A DNA stretch of 64,000 nucleotides from Providencia huaxiensis (lineage in GTDB: Bacteria; Pseudomonadota; Gammaproteobacteria; Enterobacterales; Enterobacteriaceae): positions 930,001-994,000 of the forward strand of contig NZ_CP031123.2 in assembly GCF_002843235.3 (NCBI RefSeq), read 5' to 3'. The notes under the pieces were generated by a model. That model worked only from the letters and a program-made list of their open reading frames with translations, was not told where the DNA came from and made no database searches. The number at the start of each line of letters is the position of its first letter. Position 1 is the first letter of the stretch. Shown in pieces: positions 36,168-46,820 of this stretch. The translations under genes and the position numbers were made by a program.

Positions 36168-37196
36168 TTATTGCTGTTGATGTTCTAAAATTAACACTTT
36201 CTTTTCAGCTCTTTCATGGCCTTTAGCCGCTGCAAGCTGATACCAGCGTAGGGCTTTTTTATCATCAGTTTCAACACCCATGCCATATTGATAACAAGCT
36301 CCTGCTGCATATTGCGCATCGGCACTATTTTGCTGGGCAGCTTTTATAAACCAATGACATGCTTTCGCTTGGTCAGCTTTGATACCATCACCGCGTGCAT
36401 AGATAAGTGCAACATTAAATTGAGATGACATTTCACCTTGTTCAGCCGCTTGGGTTAGCCATTTTATGGCGGATTGGATATCTTTTTTAGTGCCTTGTCC
36501 AGTTAAGTACAACATACCTAAGCTATTTTGAGCGGGTGAAAACCCTAATTCGGCTGCGCGGGTAAAATATTGAAAGGCGAGGGGGTAGTCTGTTTTATCA
36601 TACATACCTACTGCAGCTTGATAACCCAATAAATAGAGTGCTTGAGGGTGGTTTTTCTCAGCGAGAGCAAGGTATATTTTTTGTGCCTTTTGTGGGTCTT
36701 TTGTGATGGCCTTCCCTTCTTCATACCAATAGGCTAGGGTGAGCATCGCAGGTTGAAAATGTTGCTCAGCCGCTTTTTTTAGCCACTGTTCGGCTTCTTC
36801 TGGGTTTTTCTCTAATAAATTATCAAGGCCGTATAAGGTGTATTCGGCCATATTCATCTGGCCAATAGGGTCACCATTTTCGGCTGCAGTTTGCATCCAA
36901 TGCAGCATTTGTTTTTCATCGAGTGCAACACCGGTTCCTTGCTGGTACATTAAGCCAAGGTTAATTTGAGCTTTTGTAAACCCTTGATTGGCAGAGAGAA
37001 GGTACCAGTGTAAAGCCTGGTCAAACTGTTGATGAGACTGATAAAACATTCCTAAATTAAATTGAGCTTCAGCTTGCCCTTGTTCTGCAAGTGCGATTAG
37101 CGCTTCTTCATTGATGAGTGGAGCGGTCTCTTCTGCGAAAGCCTGGGGGGAAAATACGTTAATAAAGATAAAAAATAATAAAAATATTTTTTTCAC
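36168..37196 (-). CDS. Exported Sel1-repeat (SLR) protein
   Basis: A signal peptide (IFLLFFIFINVFSPQAFAEE, cut after AFA) is followed by about eight Sel1-type repeats of roughly 36 residues each, ending at about residue 330 (for example AEAQFNLGMFYQ, AQNSLGMLYLTGQGT, AQYAAGACYQYGMG). Such solenoids mediate protein-protein contacts in the periplasm; enteric relatives include EsiB/YbeQ-like proteins. The specific partner is unknown. It is transcribed alone, towards citAB. Confidence 0.88.
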   Translation of the reverse strand: MKKIFLLFFIFINVFSPQAFAEETAPLINEEALIALAEQGQAEAQFNLGMFYQSHQQFDQALHWYLLSANQGFTKAQINLGLMYQQGTGVALDEKQMLHWMQTAAENGDPIGQMNMAEYTLYGLDNLLEKNPEEAEQWLKKAAEQHFQPAMLTLAYWYEEGKAITKDPQKAQKIYLALAEKNHPQALYLLGYQAAVGMYDKTDYPLAFQYFTRAAELGFSPAQNSLGMLYLTGQGTKKDIQSAIKWLTQAAEQGEMSSQFNVALIYARGDGIKADQAKACHWFIKAAQQNSADAQYAAGACYQYGMGVETDDKKALRWYQLAAAKGHERAEKKVLILEHQQQ

Positions 37197-37439
37197 ATGA
37201 CATCCTTTCGACTAAGCGCTCAATGGCTAAGTTATCTTGTTAGGTAAGTTCCTGCAACGATTGATAGATATTTTATATTAATTCTACTAAATCAAATGGT
37301 TAATTGTTGCTATTAGCACATTGGGCAAAAAACACATAAAAAACTTTAAAAAAAGATGAACTTTTTTCCGTTATAACCACTCTTAGTAGTATCTATATAC
37401 TGTTTGCTTGCGTAAACATTCATATATTTACCCTCATCA

Positions 37440-37556
37440 TTCATTTCTTTACATGAAGTAATGTAATAATGCATCTACGTAGTGATAGTTTGAATTTAGC
37501 AAAAGATCCTTGAGTAGAATGCATTATGCCCAGTTTAATACTGGGCTTTTTTTTAT
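37440..37556 (+). ncRNA. Candidate intergenic small RNA
   Basis: This stretch has no ORF, lies between divergent genes and ends in a strong intrinsic terminator pointing away from any coding region. The 5' end is a guess. It matches none of the enteric small RNAs whose sequences I can recall (RprA, MicA, RybB, CyaR, FnrS, ArcZ, DsrA). Confidence 0.3.
37528..37554 (+). terminator. Orphan intrinsic terminator
   Basis: GCCCAGT...ACTGGGC (7-bp stem, 5-base loop) followed by eight T residues. No annotated plus-strand gene ends upstream, since the neighbouring Sel1 gene is on the minus strand. Confidence 0.85.
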
Positions 37557-38143
37557 CCAAAATTCCAGTTTGCATGTACCTTTCACCGCACTCCTTTAAA
37601 GTCTTTCCTACCAGTAAAATAAAAAGCGTCTGTTTGATATGGATGATTTTTGTTTCACATAATACTTACAGCAATAAATCATAAGGTTATAAATCGCGAC
37701 ATTATAGTTTCAATGCAGAATAATGTTCTTAACATTTAATGAACAAATGACTAATTAGTAATCGATAATAATTTGGTAATTTTGTAAAAAATTGAAGTTA
37801 ATCACGATTAAATTCAATTGATGTAGTAATTAATACTAGCTAATTCTTTAATTTTGGTGCATAAATACCGTATATGGCTCAATTGATTATTGGGTTCTTG
37901 GCGGGTTATCTACCAGTTAATGTTGAATAAATAATCAAATGTGCTTTAACTCATTGAATTTATGTTTGAGATCCATAAACAAGCCTACACACAGTTTTGT
38001 TTATTTTGAGGTCAGGGAATGATACTCCTCCTACCAAAAGTGAATCTTTTCAACTTTGAATTCTTGAGATCATAACAATGCGAGAGCGTATAGAGCGTTC
38101 CGTGGTTTTTTTGCATATGTACAGGTTGTACTAGAGGTAACTT

Positions 38144-39610
38144 GTGTCCACAACAAATAACAAAGAGGAAGTTAGTCTTAACGCGTTTAAGCAACCTCGC
38201 TCATTCTATCTTATTTTTTCTATCGAACTCTGGGAACGTTTTGGTTACTACGGTCTTCAAGGGATCCTTCCAATATACCTAAGCCAAGTGCTGGGTATGT
38301 CAGAAAAAGAATCAATTACACTTTTCTCAGCGTTCGCAGCGTTAGTTTATGGCTTTGTTGCGGTAGGTGGCTGGTTAGGGGATAAAGTCCTTGGCACAAA
38401 ACGTGTGATTGTTCTTGGAACAATCACTCTGATTGCAGGGTATGCATTTGTTGCTTTCTCAGGGCATGATGTGTCGATGGTCTATGTTGGCTTGGCGACT
38501 ATTGCGGTTGGTAATGGTTTATTTAAAGCGAATCCATCATCACTCTTATCAACCTGCTATGAAAAAGATGACCCACGGTTAGATGGCGCATTTACCATGT
38601 ACTATATGTCCGTGAATATTGGTTCATTTTTCTCAATGATTGCAACGCCATGGTTAGCGAAACATTATGGTTGGGATGTTGCGTTCTCTCTTAGTGTTGT
38701 GGGCCTGATTATCACATTGATTAACTTCTATATGTGTAAAAAATGGGTTTCTCAACATGGCTCAAAGCCTGACTTTGCACCTGTCGTTATTTCAAGGTTA
38801 GTTGCTACAGTTGCAGGCGTTATTGCATTAATTGCGATTTCTACATGGTTATTGCATAACCTTGGTATCGCACGTGCAGCATTAGCGATTATTTCTTTGG
38901 GTATTTTAGTTATCTTTATCAAAGAAACACTAGCACTAAAAGGTACGGCTCGTCGCCGCATGATTGTTGCATTGATTCTAATGCTTGAAGCGATAGTATT
39001 CTTCGTTCTTTATAGCCAAATGCCTACCTCATTAAACTTCTTTGCATTACATAACGTAGAACATGAAGTTCTTGGTTTTTCTATTGAACCTGCGCAATAT
39101 CAAGCTCTGAACCCATTATGGATTATGATTGGAAGCCCAATTTTAGCCGCGATTTATAATAAAATGGGGGATAACTTACCAATGCCACATAAGTTTGCGA
39201 TTGGTATGTTGCTATGTTCAGCTGCATTCTTAGTTTTACCACTAGGCGCTAAATTTGCAAATGAAGCCGGTATTGTTTCCGTTGAATGGCTGATTATTTG
39301 TTACGGCTTCCAAAGCATTGGTGAGCTGATGATCTCTGGCCTTGGGCTTGCGATGGTGGCTCAGTTAGTTCCGCAACGCTTAATGGGCTTCATTATGGGC
39401 GCATGGTTCCTAACCAACTCAGCAGCTGCATTTATTGCGGGATATGTTGCCTCAATGGCGGCGGCACCAGAAGGTGAACTTACCAGCAAAGTCGAATCTT
39501 TGGCTGTGTATAGTGACGTATTCTTGAAGATTGGTTTAGTGACTGGTGTGATTGCAATTTTGATGGTTTTAACCGCTCCGATGTTAAATCGTATGACTCT
39601 TGAGCGTTAA
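38144..39610 (+). CDS. dtpA: Dipeptide/tripeptide permease DtpA (POT family)
   Basis: Proton-coupled uptake of di- and tripeptides in the inner membrane. A 488-residue protein with about 14 helices and the POT signatures: [20 protein letters not shown] near the start and [20 protein letters not shown] in the middle, plus the conserved [18 protein letters not shown]. The start is the GTG at 38144, with AGAGGTAA upstream, giving [20 protein letters not shown] as in enteric homologues. A bidirectional terminator follows. Confidence 0.96.
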   Translation: MSTTNNKEEVSLNAFKQPRSFYLIFSIELWERFGYYGLQGILPIYLSQVLGMSEKESITLFSAFAALVYGFVAVGGWLGDKVLGTKRVIVLGTITLIAGYAFVAFSGHDVSMVYVGLATIAVGNGLFKANPSSLLSTCYEKDDPRLDGAFTMYYMSVNIGSFFSMIATPWLAKHYGWDVAFSLSVVGLIITLINFYMCKKWVSQHGSKPDFAPVVISRLVATVAGVIALIAISTWLLHNLGIARAALAIISLGILVIFIKETLALKGTARRRMIVALILMLEAIVFFVLYSQMPTSLNFFALHNVEHEVLGFSIEPAQYQALNPLWIMIGSPILAAIYNKMGDNLPMPHKFAIGMLLCSAAFLVLPLGAKFANEAGIVSVEWLIICYGFQSIGELMISGLGLAMVAQLVPQRLMGFIMGAWFLTNSAAAFIAGYVASMAAAPEGELTSKVESLAVYSDVFLKIGLVTGVIAILMVLTAPMLNRMTLER

Positions 39611-39631
39611 TTTTCATCTTAAGTTGCAGTA

Positions 39632-39659
39632 ATCAAAAGGGCTAAGAAGCCCTTTTGAT
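39632..39659. terminator. Bidirectional terminator between dtpA and glpX
   Basis: A perfect 11-bp stem, ATCAAAAGGGC against GCCCTTTTGAT, with loop TAAGAA. A-runs and T-runs flank it on both strands. Confidence 0.85.
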
Positions 39660-39685
39660 ATATGTGACATACGGTAATAGACGTA

Positions 39686-40669
39686 TTAATTAAAATAGCG
39701 GTTATTAATCAGTTTTAGCGAGCGGTCACGGCCATTAACCAAAATGGTATTCGAAATACGGCTGTACGCATCTATTGATACGCCATCCATCAAGATTGTT
39801 GGTGTGATGGCTGTGGCGGCAAAGATAACATCAGAAGTGCTGACCATCTGGTCTAAAGATAAAACCTCACCAATTTCTAACCCCATTTGTTGGCAACGCA
39901 AAACTTCTTGTGCCGCGAGTTGTTTGTTTTCTTCGCTATCTCCTTTAGCTTTATCTCGAGAAACTAGCCTTGCTTGCATGTCACCACCTAAAGCGCGTGC
40001 GATGGCTGCACTGATAATACCTTCAGGAGCACCGCCAGTTCCATACATCATATCAATTGGGTGCTCAGGAAGGATAGTCAGTAATGAGGCGAGTACATCA
40101 CCATCAGGAATGGTAATCACATTTGCACCAAAATTACGGATAGTCTTAATAATATGTTGATGGCGAGGTTTATCAAGCACTGCGATTGAAAGACTTGAGA
40201 TTGGTTTATTCAATGCAGAGGAAAGGAACTCTAAATTTTTCTCTAGGGGATTGGCAAGGTGTACGGCCCCTTTAGCTGCGGCCCCAACAACAAGTTTTTC
40301 CATATACATATCAGGTGCTTGAAGTAGTGTTCCTGTTGGTGCCGCCGCCAGTACGGCAATGGCATTTTTTTCATTGCAAGCGACCATGCGAGTTCCATCG
40401 ATAGGATCTACCGCAATATCTAATCCAACAGAACCAGATTGTTTACCAACTTGTTCACCAATATATAGCATGGGAGCATCGTCGATTTCACCTTCACCAA
40501 TGACAATTTTGCCATGAAAATCAATTTCATTTAGGCGATTTCTCATCGCTTCTACCGCGGCTTTATCTGCAGCATTTTTATCTTGTTTACCCACCCAATC
40601 GAAGGCAGCAACTGCAGCGACCTCGGTAACGGAAGCGATAGCAGAAGCTAACTCATCACTAATTTTCAT
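39686..40669 (-). CDS. glpX: Class II fructose-1,6-bisphosphatase (GlpX family)
   Basis: Gluconeogenic phosphatase converting fructose-1,6-bisphosphate to fructose-6-phosphate with Mn/Mg. Metal-binding motifs are GKIVIGEGEIDDAPMLYIGE and DIAVDPIDGTRMVA; MYGTGGAPEGIISAA is also diagnostic. I start at the ATG at 40669 (MKISDELASAIASVTEVAAV); the longer frame adds a tail with no homology. At 327 residues it lies between GlpX and YggF in length. In many enterics glpX follows glpFK; here it stands alone beside an AEC transporter. Confidence 0.93.
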   Translation of the reverse strand: MKISDELASAIASVTEVAAVAAFDWVGKQDKNAADKAAVEAMRNRLNEIDFHGKIVIGEGEIDDAPMLYIGEQVGKQSGSVGLDIAVDPIDGTRMVACNEKNAIAVLAAAPTGTLLQAPDMYMEKLVVGAAAKGAVHLANPLEKNLEFLSSALNKPISSLSIAVLDKPRHQHIIKTIRNFGANVITIPDGDVLASLLTILPEHPIDMMYGTGGAPEGIISAAIARALGGDMQARLVSRDKAKGDSEENKQLAAQEVLRCQQMGLEIGEVLSLDQMVSTSDVIFAATAITPTILMDGVSIDAYSRISNTILVNGRDRSLKLINNRYFN

Positions 40670-40824
40670 TTTTTGTTTGTATCCCAGATGTATAAAAGAA
40701 AAGTATTTATCACTATGATACGTTTTTTGTGATCTATCTGGCAAATAATGGGTGATTAAATCGACAGAGAATTTGGCGGCAGAATGTAATGGTAGCCTAA
40801 ACATCGGCTACCATTAATTGAAAA

Positions 40825-41748
40825 TTAAAGCATCTCGACGATAGTGATACCGCCAATAATCGAAATTAAGGCAGCTAATGTACTTAATAACACGGTTCCT
40901 GCTGAGGTTTCAGTATAGGCTTGGTTGCTAATGGCCAATGCGGGCACTGCGGTCGCGGTGGGTAATACACCAATAATAAATGCAGCTTTCAGTAAATCAT
41001 CTTGTAAACCTAAAGCGAGTCCAGTTCCTAAAATTAGGGCTGCTTGAACAAAGTTTTTAATAAAAACGTTAAATACAATTTCCTTACTAATTGTCAGTTT
41101 GATCCCAGAAAGGAGTAATCCAAGGAAGAATAGGGCGACTCCGCCTGCTGTTTTCCCTAATTCATTGACTGAATTTTGTAATATCTCCGGTAATTTAACG
41201 CCCAAAATAGCCAGTATTGCCCCTAGAATAGGAAGAAAAACTAAGGGTTGGGCAATGGCTTTACCAACAGATTTTAAGATACTGTTTCCTTGTTGTGACC
41301 CGCTGATCATTAAGAGAGTAAATGGAATAATAATAACGGTATAAATAAGGTTACCTAATACCATTGCTATTAAGCCTGATGACCCGACAGTTGCAAGTAA
41401 TACAGGTGGCCCACAGTAGGCCATATCAGGAAAAGATACCGACAAGGCTTGCATAGCTGCATCTTTTTTATTATGGCGAAAAATAAATTTACCAAAAATA
41501 AAACCAATCACGTATGTTGCAATTAATCCTACGGCCAATGCTAATAAATAGTCAATATTGAGTAATACCGAGGGTGGTGCTTGTGCAGCAGCAAGAAATA
41601 GTGCAAACGGTAATGCTATTTTAACAACAAAGTCAGCAAAAGCTTGGGAATACTCTCGTTTGATGAACCCATATTTACCCGATAGCCAACCAACGGCTAA
41701 TCCAAGAACAATGGGCCCTAAAGCAGCAAGTATAATGTGAGTTAGCAT
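40825..41748 (-). CDS. AEC-family transporter (auxin efflux carrier / malonate-type)
   Basis: A 307-residue membrane protein with ten helices in two inverted repeats of five. Family features include DFVVKIALPFALFLAAAQAP and the half-helix SFPDMAYCGPPVLLATVGSS. Bacterial relatives move malonate, malate or similar organic anions. The substrate is not evident. It lies 155 bases upstream of glpX on the same strand, so co-transcription is possible. Confidence 0.88.
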   Translation of the reverse strand: MLTHIILAALGPIVLGLAVGWLSGKYGFIKREYSQAFADFVVKIALPFALFLAAAQAPPSVLLNIDYLLALAVGLIATYVIGFIFGKFIFRHNKKDAAMQALSVSFPDMAYCGPPVLLATVGSSGLIAMVLGNLIYTVIIIPFTLLMISGSQQGNSILKSVGKAIAQPLVFLPILGAILAILGVKLPEILQNSVNELGKTAGGVALFFLGLLLSGIKLTISKEIVFNVFIKNFVQAALILGTGLALGLQDDLLKAAFIIGVLPTATAVPALAISNQAYTETSAGTVLLSTLAALISIIGGITIVEML

Positions 41749-42343
41749 TAAAAAATTCTCCCGATAATATGCGGTAGGCCTTATTTCATAAAAATTCAGT
41801 TAAATGACAGTTAACACTTTCCCTTGCGATTAATCTCAGTCTAATTAAAAAATTTATACATTTCATCAATGTGTAATAAAGAAAATAATTAATATTATCT
41901 TTAAGTGGCTATAGTCATTTAAGGATAATAAATATTAGAGTAAATATTTTAAAATAAATATATTATATAAATAACATAATAAAAATAATTGTACTAATAA
42001 AATTTTCATTATTAATTAGTTAAGTATCTGAAAATGAATATCGAAAAATAGACACTCAATCACTTATCTATTTTCCATGAATTAAACTATCATTAAATGA
42101 TGATTAAGGGTTTTCTTAGTTACTAAAATAACGAATGAGAGTATTAATAAGTCATAAAAAACGGGTGAGGGTATTGCTTCTTTTTTGTTCAGAGTATAGC
42201 TAAAAGTAGAGTGTAATGAATTATTTTGTAACAGTTTATTACATTTGGTTGGCAAGGGGATCAATGCTATCTACACTAGCAGTAATCGTGGTCTTTATTT
42301 TCCAGATTCTAAATTGTGAATTTTATTATGAGGAAACCTATTT
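41749..42343. other. AT-rich intergenic region upstream of the DUF2339 gene
   Basis: About 595 bases between divergent genes with long A/T runs. A GAGG site lies before the GTG at 42344. I see no gene, hairpin or recognisable operator. Confidence 0.35.
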
Positions 42344-45172
42344 GTGGATACTTGGATACTAGTAGGACTCGTATTAGTTTTTCTGCTAGTGCTAGCTCCG
42401 ATACTTGCTATCATTGCCATCAATCGAACTGGTCGGTTGCAGTATCAAATTTCGCTATTAAATCAGAAGGTTTCCTCATTAGAAGCTCTCCTTTCTAACT
42501 CTAAACCCTCACAAAGTGTATCTGTTGATGATGTAACGGCTCCCCAACCAAGCTTCGATGAAAAACAAGATGTCTTCTCAATGAGCCATGCTACTTATCA
42601 GCAGGCTGAAAAAGAACATGCTTTATCTGATCATGCTTTATCTAGTAATGCGAGCTCGGTTCCCATTACGGAACAAACTGTTTATGAAGATCCTCTCGAA
42701 CGCTCTCCAATTAATGAAAACATTAACCCAAATAGGTTTGATAACTCGGCAGCACCGCAAATAGACCCAAATCGGTTTAATCATAATGAGCGTAAAACAA
42801 ATCAAAATAATCAAAATGCGGTTAGTCATGATAAATCAATATTCAGCCATTTCTTTAGCTGGTTAATAAAAGGAAATCCTGTTGCGAAAATAGGTATTCT
42901 GTTGTTATTCCTAGGTGTGGCGTATTTACTGAATTATAGCGTGCAAAATGACATTATTTCACCACAAATGCGTTTAATTTTCAGTGCAGTAGGGTGCTTA
43001 GGCTTACTTGGCGTTGGCTGGTGGTTACGGAATAAAAAGGCATTATTTGGGTTGATTTTACAAGGGGGAGCAATAGGCTGCTTGTATATCACTATTTTTG
43101 CTGCCTTTAAATTATATACGATGGTGCCATATGGAATGGCATTTGCATTTATGTTGCTTATTTGTGCTGCAAGTATTGCTTTGGCATTATTGCAGCGAAC
43201 GATTAGCTTAGCGGTTTTGGCATCAATAGGCGGGTATTTAGCACCTGTATTACTATCGACTGGTGGTGGAAGCCATGTTGTTTTATTTTCTTATTACCTG
43301 ATGCTATCTATCGGTATTTTAGTTATTAGCGTGTGGCAGGCTTGGCGCCCTTTAAATTTAGTCGGTATGGTGATGACTTATGGCGTTGCCGTTTTATGGG
43401 GGGTAGATAATTACCAGCCAGACTATTATTTATCCTGCCAACTCTTTATTATTGCTAATTTAGTCGTATTTAATGCTTTAACTCAACTATTTTCACTACG
43501 TTTTGAACATAGCAAGCAACTTATTGTTGATAATACGCTTCTGTTTGTTCCTCCCTTTGTCAGTATTGCTCTTCAATTCTTTATTTCACAAGGGGAAGGT
43601 TTGCTGCCGGCCTTTATTTCTCTGATGATAGGCTTGTTATATCTGGTTACTGGTTTGCAAGTGCATAAACGCTATAAATCTGCTGGCAAGAATATGGCAT
43701 TAGCAAATATTATTATTGGTGCTGGATTTATCACGTTAGCTATTCCACTAGCGTTAACATTTGAGTGGACCTCCATTATTTGGTCATTAGAAGGTCTATT
43801 AATCCTTTGGTTTGGTTTACAGCAAAACCAGAAAAAAATGGCGGCGATTGGCTCTTTATTGATAGTTATTAGTGCAATTACTTTATTAAGTGATTATCCT
43901 TATCTATATTGGAGTCGCAGTAGTACTTATATGGTTCCAGTGCTATTAGTCGCATGTTTTATGGCGGGTGGGCTTTTCCATACTCGTCGTAAAGAAGATA
44001 GTAACTTTACTTTATTTAGTTATGGTTTCTTAATTATAGGGTTGGTAACGTGGTTTTGTTGGTTACCTTTATTTACCGATATTTTATCGTGGAGCCGTGA
44101 ATCTGAAGGCTTTATTATTTTAGTCTTGGTTGTTATTTCTGTTTGGTTTTGGCGTTTATATGCTATCCATATTAATTGGGTGCCGTTGTTACTGTGCCAA
44201 TCTATCTTGTGGATTGCGGGCTATTATTATCTTAGTTTAGATTTCGTTAACGACCAAAACCCAATGGGACGTGGCGAAGGTTCTCTTATATGGCCAGTTG
44301 TTTTGGGCAGCTCTGTTTTATTTGTTATTCATGCATATAAGCTTCGTGCCCCCTGGATGCAAAGATGTCTCCATAGCGCTAATTTATGGTTAATTCTTGC
44401 GTTTATTGGTACTCAAGTAAATTGGTTCGTTTCTATTTTACCTTGGGGAATGCACGAAGTCGGGTATTTTATGTATATCATGGCCATAACACTAACCATT
44501 ATTGTTCTGTATTGGCTACAACAAAGTAGAATGCCACCGATGAAACGAAATGGACTGATTTATTGGTATTCGATGCTTCCTGTCGCTGTCGGGCTAATTA
44601 TATTGTCTAGCTATGCTAATTTAGAAGATGGCAAACTGACGTTTTGGAGTTATATACCATTAATCAATCCATTAGATGAAGCTGGGTTATTTAGTATCGC
44701 GGCGCTAGTTTTGATACGTAGAGGGTTCACGCAGAAAATACGTAAAGTGACAGCGGTTAATTTTTGGGTTCTGCGTAGTTTATTAGTGGCCACTATTGCA
44801 CTTTCTGCTTATTGGTTTAACGGTATTTTAATTCGTGCAACAGCAGATTTCGCAGCACTGAGCTGGAATTATGAAACCCTCTATGATTCGCGCTTAGTAC
44901 AAACTGTACTTTCTATCAGTTGGGCATTGGCTGCATTAGCCTGCATTATTGTTGCCGCTCTCAAGAAAAACCGTATTTGCTGGTTTATAGGGGCAGGTAT
45001 TTTTGCATGTGTTATTGCCAAGTTATTCTTAGTTGATATTTATGGGCAAGGTGGTATTTCTCGTGCAATTTCCTTTATTGGTGTTGCATTGTTAATTTTA
45101 ATTGTTGGGTATTTTTCGCCATTACCACCAAAAGAAGCAAAAGGGAAAGTCGAACAGGAGATGCAACCATGA
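42344..45172 (+). CDS. DUF2339 large membrane protein
   Basis: A 942-residue protein. An N-terminal helix is followed by a coiled-coil stretch (YQISLLNQKVSSLEALLSN), a low-complexity polar region (about 50-165) with a short repeat (NPNRFD and DPNRFN), and then more than 20 hydrophobic segments to the C-terminus. The build matches the DUF2339 family, whose function is unknown. The GTG at 42344 has a GAGG upstream. The next gene overlaps by four bases and encodes DUF3999, its usual partner, so both probably work as one membrane complex. Confidence 0.85.
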   Translation: MDTWILVGLVLVFLLVLAPILAIIAINRTGRLQYQISLLNQKVSSLEALLSNSKPSQSVSVDDVTAPQPSFDEKQDVFSMSHATYQQAEKEHALSDHALSSNASSVPITEQTVYEDPLERSPINENINPNRFDNSAAPQIDPNRFNHNERKTNQNNQNAVSHDKSIFSHFFSWLIKGNPVAKIGILLLFLGVAYLLNYSVQNDIISPQMRLIFSAVGCLGLLGVGWWLRNKKALFGLILQGGAIGCLYITIFAAFKLYTMVPYGMAFAFMLLICAASIALALLQRTISLAVLASIGGYLAPVLLSTGGGSHVVLFSYYLMLSIGILVISVWQAWRPLNLVGMVMTYGVAVLWGVDNYQPDYYLSCQLFIIANLVVFNALTQLFSLRFEHSKQLIVDNTLLFVPPFVSIALQFFISQGEGLLPAFISLMIGLLYLVTGLQVHKRYKSAGKNMALANIIIGAGFITLAIPLALTFEWTSIIWSLEGLLILWFGLQQNQKKMAAIGSLLIVISAITLLSDYPYLYWSRSSTYMVPVLLVACFMAGGLFHTRRKEDSNFTLFSYGFLIIGLVTWFCWLPLFTDILSWSRESEGFIILVLVVISVWFWRLYAIHINWVPLLLCQSILWIAGYYYLSLDFVNDQNPMGRGEGSLIWPVVLGSSVLFVIHAYKLRAPWMQRCLHSANLWLILAFIGTQVNWFVSILPWGMHEVGYFMYIMAITLTIIVLYWLQQSRMPPMKRNGLIYWYSMLPVAVGLIILSSYANLEDGKLTFWSYIPLINPLDEAGLFSIAALVLIRRGFTQKIRKVTAVNFWVLRSLLVATIALSAYWFNGILIRATADFAALSWNYETLYDSRLVQTVLSISWALAALACIIVAALKKNRICWFIGAGIFACVIAKLFLVDIYGQGGISRAISFIGVALLILIVGYFSPLPPKEAKGKVEQEMQP

Positions 45173-46653
45173 GTTTAATAAAAAACACAAGACTAGGAAA
45201 GTTTATTGCTGTCCTATCTTTATCATTATTTTCTAGTTACATGAATGCAGAGACAGTAGAAGAGACGACACCTTATAGTTTTTATCAAGGCTCAGAAATA
45301 AATGTGCTTGATACATCGACCCCTTTTTATTGGTTAGAGCTTCCCGCAAATGCGTATATTAATTCAGCGTACCCTAAAACGTTGCAAGATGTTCGAGTTT
45401 TTAATGGCACTGGTAATGAAATGCCTTCCGTATTATTTTCTGATACTGAAAAATCCGTCTCTAATGAAAAAGTGGTTTTTACACCACAACGTTTAGTGAC
45501 CCAAGTTGACAGCGTTAATTCCGATGATGATGTGCGTAGAGAAAGGCAACATCTACTAGTCGAATCTATCCCAGGTAAAGTGAATAGAATTGAGTTGCCT
45601 AGTATGCAAGTGAAAGATAATGTTGCTTATCAGGCTTATTTATTAACGAGAAATCAAAACCAAACTAAAGATGCCCCCGTTAAGAGCCTGACATTAGACT
45701 GGGCTAAAAGTGAGAAAGAGTGGCAGGCAAAGGTATCTATTTTTGCTAGCGATGATAAAGAAAATTGGTTAAATGTAGCATCGAACCAGCCAATTATGAA
45801 TTTAAAATTAAATTCTGAAACTATTGTAAGTAATAATATTGAATTATTGAATGGTAATTCAAAAGCATTAAATGCACCTTATCTTATGGCTGTAATTGTA
45901 AGTGCTCCAGATATTGTTATACCCGATTTATTAAAAGTAGATGCAACTTCTAGCGTATTCAATTCAACTCACCGTCAAGAACTATTTCATTTTGAGATGA
46001 CGAACGATGGAGTTTCAAAAGATCATATAATCTATCAGTTACCTAGAGCACTGCCGTTAAGTGAATTACAAATACAGTTGCAACAACCAAACCGCGTGAT
46101 CCCCTTAAAAATCGAGTATTCATCTGATCGCGGTGAAAGCTGGAAATTACTCACTAATATTGTCGCCTATAATCAAGCAATAGATGGTGATTTAGTCAGT
46201 AATCCAAGCACTGCACTTTATGGCGAAATGGTAGGGAAAGTAAAAATTTCTGCGCTCAAAGGCAGTTGGGAGGATCAACCGCCAAGATTAACGGGAAAAC
46301 GAGATGCTTATAATCTTATTTTTAATTTACAAGGTCCCTCGCCGTATTTGCTTGTTTGGGGAAATAAACAAGCAAGCTTTGATAAATTAACCACAAGTCA
46401 GCTTGTAGGAAAACCAGATAGTATTGATGAATTAATGACGAATTACCCCCAGTTATTTCTTGATAACACAATCATTGAGTTGGGAGGGGTAGATAGATTA
46501 ACTTCAGCAGAAGAGGCTGATGATAATTTTAACTGGTTGACAATTACTTTATGGATACTGTTATTTATTGGTATCTTAGTATTGATCTATTTTTGCTGGT
46601 ATTTATTAAGAGAAGTTAATTCTTCAGATAAAGCTAATCATGAAGAGTTATAA
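45169..46653 (+). CDS. DUF3999 exported membrane-anchored protein
   Basis: A 494-residue protein with an N-terminal signal (FIAVLSLSLFSSYMNAET), a long beta-rich periplasmic part (about 30-455) and one C-terminal membrane helix (TLWILLFIGILVLIYFCWYL) with a short cytoplasmic tail. This fits DUF3999. The start codon overlaps the DUF2339 stop (ATGA), and an AGGAG lies inside the end of that gene. The two families are commonly adjacent; the function is unknown, though a cell-envelope role is likely from topology. Confidence 0.85.
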   Translation: MSLIKNTRLGKFIAVLSLSLFSSYMNAETVEETTPYSFYQGSEINVLDTSTPFYWLELPANAYINSAYPKTLQDVRVFNGTGNEMPSVLFSDTEKSVSNEKVVFTPQRLVTQVDSVNSDDDVRRERQHLLVESIPGKVNRIELPSMQVKDNVAYQAYLLTRNQNQTKDAPVKSLTLDWAKSEKEWQAKVSIFASDDKENWLNVASNQPIMNLKLNSETIVSNNIELLNGNSKALNAPYLMAVIVSAPDIVIPDLLKVDATSSVFNSTHRQELFHFEMTNDGVSKDHIIYQLPRALPLSELQIQLQQPNRVIPLKIEYSSDRGESWKLLTNIVAYNQAIDGDLVSNPSTALYGEMVGKVKISALKGSWEDQPPRLTGKRDAYNLIFNLQGPSPYLLVWGNKQASFDKLTTSQLVGKPDSIDELMTNYPQLFLDNTIIELGGVDRLTSAEEADDNFNWLTITLWILLFIGILVLIYFCWYLLREVNSSDKANHEEL

Positions 46654-46670
46654 CTAGATATTTTTATTAG

Positions 46671-46697
46671 CCAAATAGGGAATAGTACCCTATTTGG
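46671..46697 (+). terminator. Terminator after DUF2339-DUF3999
   Basis: A CCAAATAGGG...CCCTATTTGG stem of 10 bp with a 7-base loop, 18 bases after the stop. Confidence 0.75.
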
Positions 46698-46820
46698 TTC
46701 CAATTTACGTCTTTGACAATTCTGACATCTCTTTACTCAAGCATGAGCACACTTACCTTTAGTCTGTTTTTTCTGACAAGGATTTGCGCTAAAACAATCA
46801 TAACGAAATAGGAGATAATG

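Larger units (their letters stand above)
37197..38143. other. Long intergenic region between the Sel1 gene and dtpA
   Basis: About 950 bases with no supported protein gene. The left part holds a possible small-RNA gene ending at the terminator at 37528-37554. The rest is AT-rich and includes the dtpA leader, with an AGAGGTAA ribosome site just before the GTG start. Confidence 0.4.

Noticed and set aside
42082..42264. 60-residue minus-strand ORF in the gap before the DUF2339 gene
   Set aside because: AT-rich chance frame without a ribosome site or homology.
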